A DNA stretch of 14,983 nt from CAZLBV01 sp964557845 (GTDB lineage Bacteria; Acidobacteriota; Aminicenantia; Aminicenantales; Aminicenantaceae): contig CAZLBV010000168.1 in NCBI GenBank assembly GCA_964557845.1, positions 1 through 14,983 of the forward strand. The letters are read 5' to 3'. The position numbers were made by a program, and so were the translations under genes. Positions 6,898 through 12,316 of the stretch are shown here, piece by piece (position 1 is the stretch's first letter; every line of letters starts with the position of its first letter). The notes below the pieces were generated by a model that did not search any database, was not told where the DNA came from, and worked only from the letters and a program-made list of their open reading frames with translations.

Positions 6898-9777
6898 CTA
6901 TACTTTGTAGTTTTTAATGAAATTGAAAAAGTCAATTTCATCCGCATCCAAGCCAAATTTATATACATACTGAGAGGCGAGTCTGGAGGCGAAAATGGCT
7001 TTTAAATAGGATTCGGGAACCCGCTTCATGATTTTTTCTATGCCTACTTTCTGAACCAATATAGGGGGGCAATAATATTCTATTACTGATCTGAATAGAT
7101 CTTTATTGGAAGGAAGATCTGAGATATAGATGGAATCGCCGATGGAATTGATCTTGTTACTGATTATATCAGTAAGAACGGAGCGGTAAATTTTCTTTCT
7201 TTGATTTTCCAACCAAATTATTTCGAATTCCTGAGCAGCATTTTCTCTTATTATTTGAAGTATTTCTTTGACGTATTGTTTCCTGAAGTCAGGTATTTTT
7301 CCGTCTTTTATGCACATCCATTCGGCGAATTCTTCATCGGTGAGAGCCAAGCTGGCAAATACTTCTAAAGAGGAGGAGGTGACGCCTCCTTTATTTGCAG
7401 AAGCATCCTTATAAAGAATGATTCCCTTTTCTTCCAATCTCAGTCTGGCTTGTTGGGTGATGAACAGATTGGCGCCCTCTACAATATACTTAAACCTGGG
7501 GATACCGTTTTCATCTATGAAGATCTTCCAATTATTTATATTGATTGATTCAGGGCGGCCGCCGCAGGGTACAAAAAGATCGGCTTTAAACAGGGGATGA
7601 AGATGAAAGGTATTTCTGAATTCCAGCCCTTTTAAGATTTTTTCACCGTTGGGAAGCTGTATGTCATGTTCATTAAGGGTTACCAAAAAGCCTTGAGGAG
7701 ATAGCCGTGATTTTGGATAATTCTCTACCATTTTTCTGACTTTAGCCAGTTTGTACAATTCCTTTCTATCCAGGCCCTTAGGGTCGTAAAGAACTCCAGA
7801 ACCGTCGATCAGAGCTATAATTTTGTCTTTAGAAATGAGTATTTCATTGCTTCCCAGGTCTCCATCTGGTCCTCCGGTCATAACCTTTGTGATGCTGCTT
7901 TCAGAGATACCGACTTTTTTCAGGATATTGATGACATATTGATGGACTGAATTGGTGGTCATCCCATAGAGATCATGAGGGATTCCTCCTAAAACTACAG
8001 GTTTTCCGGTTGAAAAAGCTTGCCAGTAAGGATAACGTAATGCTCTAGCCCGAAGTGCGGCCCATTCCATTAATTCTGCTGTTCCTTCATCCGGGCCCAA
8101 AAATAAGATTACATCTTTATTATGATAATCCAGGATCTTTTCATTGGGCAGCATGAGATCCAACAGTCCGTTCACATATTTTTTAAAAGCGGTTTCGGAT
8201 TTGTCCTGGTAGCCCCAACGTAGGAGAATTGCTCCTTTTGAACCACCCTCGGGAATATCCTTGTTTTTTTTCTGCTGTGTAAATGCCAGATTATAATTTT
8301 CGTCAAAAATAAAATCTGAATTATTGAGGTAATTCTGGTAGTTGGCAGACCGAACAATTCGAATCCCGCCGCGGGCTATTTCTCTAAACCGAATGTGAAA
8401 ACCGCGAAATTCGATTCCTAGGATGTGTATAATACTGAATGGTTTTTCCGGATAATCAATTGGATTAAGAAAAGCAGGATCATACATAAATGCCAGAGAG
8501 GTTTTTTCTCTTTTATAAAAATTGGTTTTCTGAATGATCTCGATAAAATGGAGAACCGAAAGAAAAACATTCTTGTAGATCTCAACGGAAATATTGCGTC
8601 TGATATCTTCTTTGAGTTTATTTGACTGCCCGGCGATACTGTGATTTTTATGCTCAGGATTAAACTTTTTATCGAACAATTTGAATGCATTTTTTACATA
8701 AGTGCTGTTTTCAATCAGAGCATCCCAAACCCGGCTCTCATCATAGGTTTCTTTAGCCAGGCGTGTTTTAAGATTTCTTAAGATCCCCAGTAATTCCGGA
8801 CAATCCTTCAGTTCTTCAGACAATTTGATATATTCCTCGTTATAGCGGCTCAGGAATTGGATAATATAGCTCCAGGCAGCCACACCAAAGACGGTTTCCT
8901 GGGCATTGAGTTTCCCCTCGCGGAAAAGGGTCATAAGAGGGGATTCCGGAATCACATAGACCAGACTGATATCCTCTATGATATTTTGCAGCAAGTCTTC
9001 ATTTTCTATCTTGTCTAAATAAAAAGCATATACTGTTTTGCCATTGGCGAATTGTTCCTGGTATTTCCGGTTGGTAACCAGATTATGGGAATTAAAAACA
9101 TCAGACACATCAGTAAAAAAGCGGGACCTGGAATCCTGATTGGTGGCGACCATGATCCGGGTTTCGTTGGTCTGTTCTTTTACGCTGACATCTATTAAAG
9201 GGGTTTCCCAACCGAATGATCTGGTGATAATATCTTGGTATCTCCTAAGTGTGACGGATGTGGTGTTTTTCAAAAAGTTTTGACAGGATATCTTTTCTAG
9301 ATCGGTCTCTTCCAGCAGCAAGGCATCTGTTTTAAATATTGGCGTGTAGACAATATACATTCGCAGGTGGTCGGTGCCATAGGCCTTTCCGATGGTTCTG
9401 TATGATTGGATTCTGAAATTCGGATATTTGGTCTCGATTCTTCTTTCTAACTCGATCGCCCGGTTGTGATGATCATCAACCAGATAGGTAGCTCCATCTT
9501 TTGATTCTGTGAACAGGTCGATCGTAAGTTGATCTTCTTTACGGGTGGCGGCCAGAACTTCCGCAGCTTGGATTGCTGCAATATGGTTGGCTATCGTTTT
9601 AACGGATGTAGTACGGAAATAATATTCTGCCATTCCTAATCCTGTGCAGAACCAGTCGATTTTATTTCTGATGGATTCAGGAGTGAAAGTGTTAAGTTTG
9701 AGAATGATTTTTTCTATTTCTTTCAATTGGTTTTCGTCAAGAACTGCATTCTTAGCGATTTCTTTTAAGCTTTTCAT
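6898..9777 (-). CDS. Large NAD-dependent glutamate dehydrogenase (Gdh2-like class)
   Basis: This 959-residue cytosolic enzyme would oxidise L-glutamate to 2-oxoglutarate and ammonia with NAD. Length is close to yeast Gdh2 (about 1,100 residues), well above the ~450-residue hexameric GDHs and below the ~1,600-residue bacterial L-GDH180 class. The first ~430 residues are a regulatory-type N-terminal region. The catalytic core follows, with FREIARGGIRIVRS (about 465-478), the glutamate-site GGSKGA (511-516), LGPDEGTAELMEWAA (560-574), and the NAD-fold TGGPDGDLGSNE (634-645). Further on are VEGANLFIT and KDASANKGGVTSSSLEV. All expected motifs are present, so it looks active. The start is well supported by AAGGAGG eight bases before the ATG. 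It lies 50 bp after hypA in the same direction, and the broken kinase starts just after its TAG stop. Confidence 0.92.
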   Translation of the reverse strand: MKSLKEIAKNAVLDENQLKEIEKIILKLNTFTPESIRNKIDWFCTGLGMAEYYFRTTSVKTIANHIAAIQAAEVLAATRKEDQLTIDLFTESKDGATYLVDDHHNRAIELERRIETKYPNFRIQSYRTIGKAYGTDHLRMYIVYTPIFKTDALLLEETDLEKISCQNFLKNTTSVTLRRYQDIITRSFGWETPLIDVSVKEQTNETRIMVATNQDSRSRFFTDVSDVFNSHNLVTNRKYQEQFANGKTVYAFYLDKIENEDLLQNIIEDISLVYVIPESPLMTLFREGKLNAQETVFGVAAWSYIIQFLSRYNEEYIKLSEELKDCPELLGILRNLKTRLAKETYDESRVWDALIENSTYVKNAFKLFDKKFNPEHKNHSIAGQSNKLKEDIRRNISVEIYKNVFLSVLHFIEIIQKTNFYKREKTSLAFMYDPAFLNPIDYPEKPFSIIHILGIEFRGFHIRFREIARGGIRIVRSANYQNYLNNSDFIFDENYNLAFTQQKKNKDIPEGGSKGAILLRWGYQDKSETAFKKYVNGLLDLMLPNEKILDYHNKDVILFLGPDEGTAELMEWAALRARALRYPYWQAFSTGKPVVLGGIPHDLYGMTTNSVHQYVINILKKVGISESSITKVMTGGPDGDLGSNEILISKDKIIALIDGSGVLYDPKGLDRKELYKLAKVRKMVENYPKSRLSPQGFLVTLNEHDIQLPNGEKILKGLEFRNTFHLHPLFKADLFVPCGGRPESININNWKIFIDENGIPRFKYIVEGANLFITQQARLRLEEKGIILYKDASANKGGVTSSSLEVFASLALTDEEFAEWMCIKDGKIPDFRKQYVKEILQIIRENAAQEFEIIWLENQRKKIYRSVLTDIISNKINSIGDSIYISDLPSNKDLFRSVIEYYCPPILVQKVGIEKIMKRVPESYLKAIFASRLASQYVYKFGLDADEIDFFNFIKNYKV

Positions 9778-9827
9778 AATAAATGCCTCCTTAAATTAAA
9801 AAAATTGAATGATATATTTTATAAAAA

Positions 9828-10175
9828 TTAATCAATTTCCATTTCTATGGTTTCAAGAAGAAGTTCGGTTCCCGATAAAGTCTTTAGATCTGATGAGCCG
9901 CAGTGATCACATATAAACACATAGTCATCTTTGATCATTTTCTTTTTACAACGTTGACATTGGACTTTTAGCGGAACTGTTTCTGTTTTTAGTTCTGCCG
10001 TATTGGCGATAGTATCTTTTTTGTAGATGTCAAATGCTGAAGCCAACAATTCCGGAACTACACCGGAAAGAACGCCTACTTGAAGCTTTACTCGTGTGAT
10101 CTTCCTGGCTTTTTTTTCGCTGGCTTTTTCTTCAAGCAGTTCAAAAAGATTGGCTACGATAGATAGTTCATGCAT
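9828..10175 (-). CDS. hypA: Hydrogenase nickel-insertion protein HypA
   Basis: This 115-residue protein belongs to the HypA/HybF family, which delivers nickel to [NiFe]-hydrogenase large subunits together with HypB. The start is set by the family: it begins MHELSIV, whose His2 is the nickel ligand. AGGAG lies five to six bases before this ATG. An ATT-free upstream extension of six residues exists in frame but is not needed. The zinc site is a pair of CxxC motifs, CQRC and CDHC, about 18 residues apart near residues 73-92. The start overlaps the end of hypB by eight bases, so the two are translationally coupled. HypA can also support urease, but with HypB and an HdrA-type oxidoreductase nearby hydrogenase is the likely client (inference). 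Confidence 0.95.
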   Translation of the reverse strand: MHELSIVANLFELLEEKASEKKARKITRVKLQVGVLSGVVPELLASAFDIYKKDTIANTAELKTETVPLKVQCQRCKKKMIKDDYVFICDHCGSSDLKTLSGTELLLETIEMEID

Positions 10176-10842
10176 ATTTACTCCTGAGTTCATTCAGCGA
10201 AACAAGGAGAAAATTGACAATCTCTTCTAATCCTGATCCCTGGACTGCGGAGGTAACAAAAGTTTTAAGGTTGGGATTAACCTCCTTGGCTTCTTTGATG
10301 GCACGGTTGATATCAAAGGACAGAGGAGGAACCAGATCCGCTTTGGTTATTATTAGACCTTGTGACGTTGTGAAGGCTTTAGGGTATTTTTTTGGTTTGT
10401 CGTCCCCCTCAGGGGTGGAAAGAAGGACGAAACGCAGGCTTTCACCCAGGTCAAAGCTGGCCGGGCAAACCAGATTTCCCACATTCTCTATGAATAAAAA
10501 ATCCAATTCCTGCGGCAGCTTAGAAAAAAGCTTGCCGATCATTTTTGCTTCAAGATGACAAGCTCCATTGGTTATTATTTGCCAGGCAGGAATACCTTTG
10601 GCCCTGATTCTTTCCGCATCTCTTTCAGTTTCAATATCTCCTTCTATGACAGCTATTTTATAATCAGGACGCAACCTGTCTGCTAAATATTCCAGAAGTG
10701 TAGTTTTTCCCGCTCCGGGCGAACTCATAAGATTAACTGTCAGTACTCCCCTTTGTGAGAGTATATTCCTAATCTCTTCAGCGATTTTTTGATTGGTTCC
10801 CAGGAGGTCTTTTAATACGAGTACTTCTTTTTTTTTCATCAC
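10168..10842 (-). CDS. hypB: Hydrogenase maturation GTPase HypB
   Basis: This 224-residue SIMIBI-class GTPase acts with HypA in GTP-dependent nickel insertion into [NiFe] hydrogenase. Motifs in order: the P-loop SSPGAGKTT (about residues 40-48), the switch segment EGDIETERDAERI (about 68-80), the metal-binding NGACH, FIENVGNLVCPASFDLGE (about 117-134) with its conserved cysteine, and the guanine-specificity TKADL. The N-terminal histidine-rich nickel store and CxxCGC motif of some HypBs are absent, as in many short HypBs. The first codon is GTG with GGAG six bases upstream. The following ATG (10839) is equally possible. It lies 12 bases after the 64-residue gene and overlaps hypA. Confidence 0.96.
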   Translation of the reverse strand: MMKKKEVLVLKDLLGTNQKIAEEIRNILSQRGVLTVNLMSSPGAGKTTLLEYLADRLRPDYKIAVIEGDIETERDAERIRAKGIPAWQIITNGACHLEAKMIGKLFSKLPQELDFLFIENVGNLVCPASFDLGESLRFVLLSTPEGDDKPKKYPKAFTTSQGLIITKADLVPPLSFDINRAIKEAKEVNPNLKTFVTSAVQGSGLEEIVNFLLVSLNELRSKYA

Positions 10843-10854
10843 CTTGGTCTCCGC

Positions 10855-11049
10855 TTAATATTTTTTTTTAAAAGCGATGATCTCGGGGAAAGTTTGTTCT
10901 GTTTCTGGTTTTAATCCTTCTCCCAAATTATACAGCTTTTTTGATTCTTCGGCTACAATCTTGATATCTGAGGAAACATGCCACCCCATTTGTTTTCCAA
11001 TTGCAATGGCTTGGGCGATAGACAGTCCCATTACCAGAGTTTTTTTCAT
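10855..11049 (-). CDS. Small uncharacterised protein between the hybrid kinase and hypB
   Basis: This is a 64-residue frame with ATG start and TAA stop. It fits tightly between the hybrid kinase gene (12 bases upstream) and hypB (12 bases downstream), all in one direction. The N-terminal half is mildly hydrophobic (LVMGLSIAQAIAIGKQMGW) but is not an obvious signal peptide, and the C-terminal half is charged and ends in FKKKY. There are no cysteines, no metal motif and no helix-turn-helix that I can see. The ribosome site is weak. I do not recognise a family. The close fit in the operon supports a real gene. A role linked to hydrogenase maturation or to the sensor is only a guess. Confidence 0.55.
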   Translation of the reverse strand: MKKTLVMGLSIAQAIAIGKQMGWHVSSDIKIVAEESKKLYNLGEGLKPETEQTFPEIIAFKKKY

Positions 11050-11061
11050 GCTTACAATGTT

Positions 11062-12162
11062 TTAGGTTTCAGGTGGTTTAGGAAGGCAGACGGTAAAGGT
11101 TGACCCTATTTCCTCCTGGCTTTCCACTTCGATATTCCCTTTGTGCATGTCAACGATTTTTTTTGCGATCGATAATCCTAAACCCGATCCTTTGCCTTTT
11201 TTACCCGTTCTGCTGACTTGATAGAATTGATCAAAAATTAAGGGAAGGTGTTCCTTGGGAATGCCTATCCCTGTATCTTTGATTGAAGTGGCAATACAAT
11301 CTTCTTTTTCTTCGATCTCTATTTTTATACTTCCTTCCGGTTTATTATATTTGAGGGCATTATGGATCAGATTGGAAAAGACCTGTTCGAGGCTCTCTTT
11401 GTCTCCCAAGACCTGATCATTGCCTTTCTTAGGCAAGACATCTACAGAAATTCCGGTTTTTTCAGCCTGGGGGCGAATAAACTCAACTATTTTTTCAACG
11501 ATAGCTCCGATAGAGATGGTTTTTTCTTTTTCCATAATCTTTCCACTGTTTAATCGGGCTATGTCCAGCCAATCATTGATCAATTCGAGGAGTCCTTCCA
11601 GTCTATCATTTGCTTTAATGAGCATTTCTTTCTGTTTTGGAGCGATCTCACCTACTATGCCTCCCAGGATGACCTCAAAATACTGCCCTATGGTAACAAG
11701 AGGGCTGCGCAACTGGTGGGTAACCATGGTTATAAAGTTTTCTTCGATGAGTTTTTTCTCTTTACGTAAGGATTCCGCTTCTTTGATAAGATTTCTTCGC
11801 TCCAATCCGCGTTTGATGATTATTCGCAGTTCTTCCGGTGTAAAAGGTTTGGGTAAGAAATCATAAGCGCCTTTTTTCATGGCTTCCACGGCAGATTCGA
11901 CCGTAGCATAGCCAGTGATAACGATCGGGATTATTTCCGGATCAATATCTTTTACCTTTTCCAGTACTTCCAATCCGCCAATCCCAGGCATTTTCAGATC
12001 GATGAGTACAAATTCCGGACGCCATTCCTCTAATTTCTTTAAGCCTTCCATCCCGTTTTCAGCTGTGTCGATCAGATACCCGTCTTTTTTTAAGATTAAA
12101 CTACAGGAATCTCGCATAGATTCTTCATCATCGATAATGAGTACTTTTAGTTTTTCTTCCAT
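11062..12162 (-). CDS. Hybrid receiver-histidine kinase, cytosolic
   Basis: This 366-residue soluble protein has a receiver domain first (residues ~6-120; DDEE, phospho-acceptor D55 in VLIDLKMPG, K105 in LPKPFTPEEL), a short coiled linker, then a HisKA domain with the H-box VTHQLRSPL (His149). The HATPase domain follows: QVFSNLIHNALKYN, DTGIGIPKEHLP, and GKGSGLGLSIAKK at about 328-340. No membrane segment or separate output domain is present. Such REC-HisKA-HATPase proteins sit in the middle of phosphorelays, so a separate sensor or a further receiver is expected. All catalytic residues appear present, in contrast to the broken kinase at 5639-6892. It is the first gene after the promoter at 12270-12297 and probably co-transcribed with the small gene, hypB and hypA. 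Confidence 0.92.
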   Translation of the reverse strand: MEEKLKVLIIDDEESMRDSCSLILKKDGYLIDTAENGMEGLKKLEEWRPEFVLIDLKMPGIGGLEVLEKVKDIDPEIIPIVITGYATVESAVEAMKKGAYDFLPKPFTPEELRIIIKRGLERRNLIKEAESLRKEKKLIEENFITMVTHQLRSPLVTIGQYFEVILGGIVGEIAPKQKEMLIKANDRLEGLLELINDWLDIARLNSGKIMEKEKTISIGAIVEKIVEFIRPQAEKTGISVDVLPKKGNDQVLGDKESLEQVFSNLIHNALKYNKPEGSIKIEIEEKEDCIATSIKDTGIGIPKEHLPLIFDQFYQVSRTGKKGKGSGLGLSIAKKIVDMHKGNIEVESQEEIGSTFTVCLPKPPET

Positions 12163-12256
12163 TTTTGCTCGACCTTAAATCAGTTTGTTCAGGTTTTTGC
12201 ATCACCCTAAAATTAAAGCGTAACTATTCAGCAAGCTGTCTTTATAACCATAACCC

Positions 12257-12297
12257 ATTTGTTAATTTGATTATATATCTAACAAATCTTACTTCAA
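12257..12297 (-). promoter_or_regulatory. Predicted promoter with inverted repeat flanking the -10 box
   Basis: On the minus strand TTGAAG (12292-12297) and a perfect TATAAT (12270-12275) are 16 bases apart. A perfect 8-bp inverted repeat, ATTTGTTA (12257-12264) and TAACAAAT (12280-12287), brackets the -10 box with a 15-base gap, 23 bp between arm starts, which suits a dimeric regulator bound on one face of the helix. Transcription would begin near 12263, leaving a leader of about 100 bases before the hybrid kinase ATG. I see no strong structure in that leader. Confidence 0.55.
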
Positions 12298-12316
12298 ACA
12301 GATATAAATTCGTATT

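Noticed and set aside
9798..9838. AT-only stem (AAATTGA/TCAATTT) followed by T residues between hypA and gdh, as a terminator
   Set aside because: The arms have one G-C pair each, the loop is over 20 bases, and similar matches are expected in DNA this AT-rich. It may be a weak attenuator, but I do not annotate it.
10214..10558. 114-residue plus-strand open frame opposite hypB
   Set aside because: It is antisense to a well-conserved GTPase with every motif in place, and has no recognisable domain.
11420..11866. 148-residue plus-strand open frame opposite the hybrid kinase
   Set aside because: It is the antisense shadow of a clearly coding receiver/kinase region, has low-complexity serine-rich content and lacks a ribosome site.
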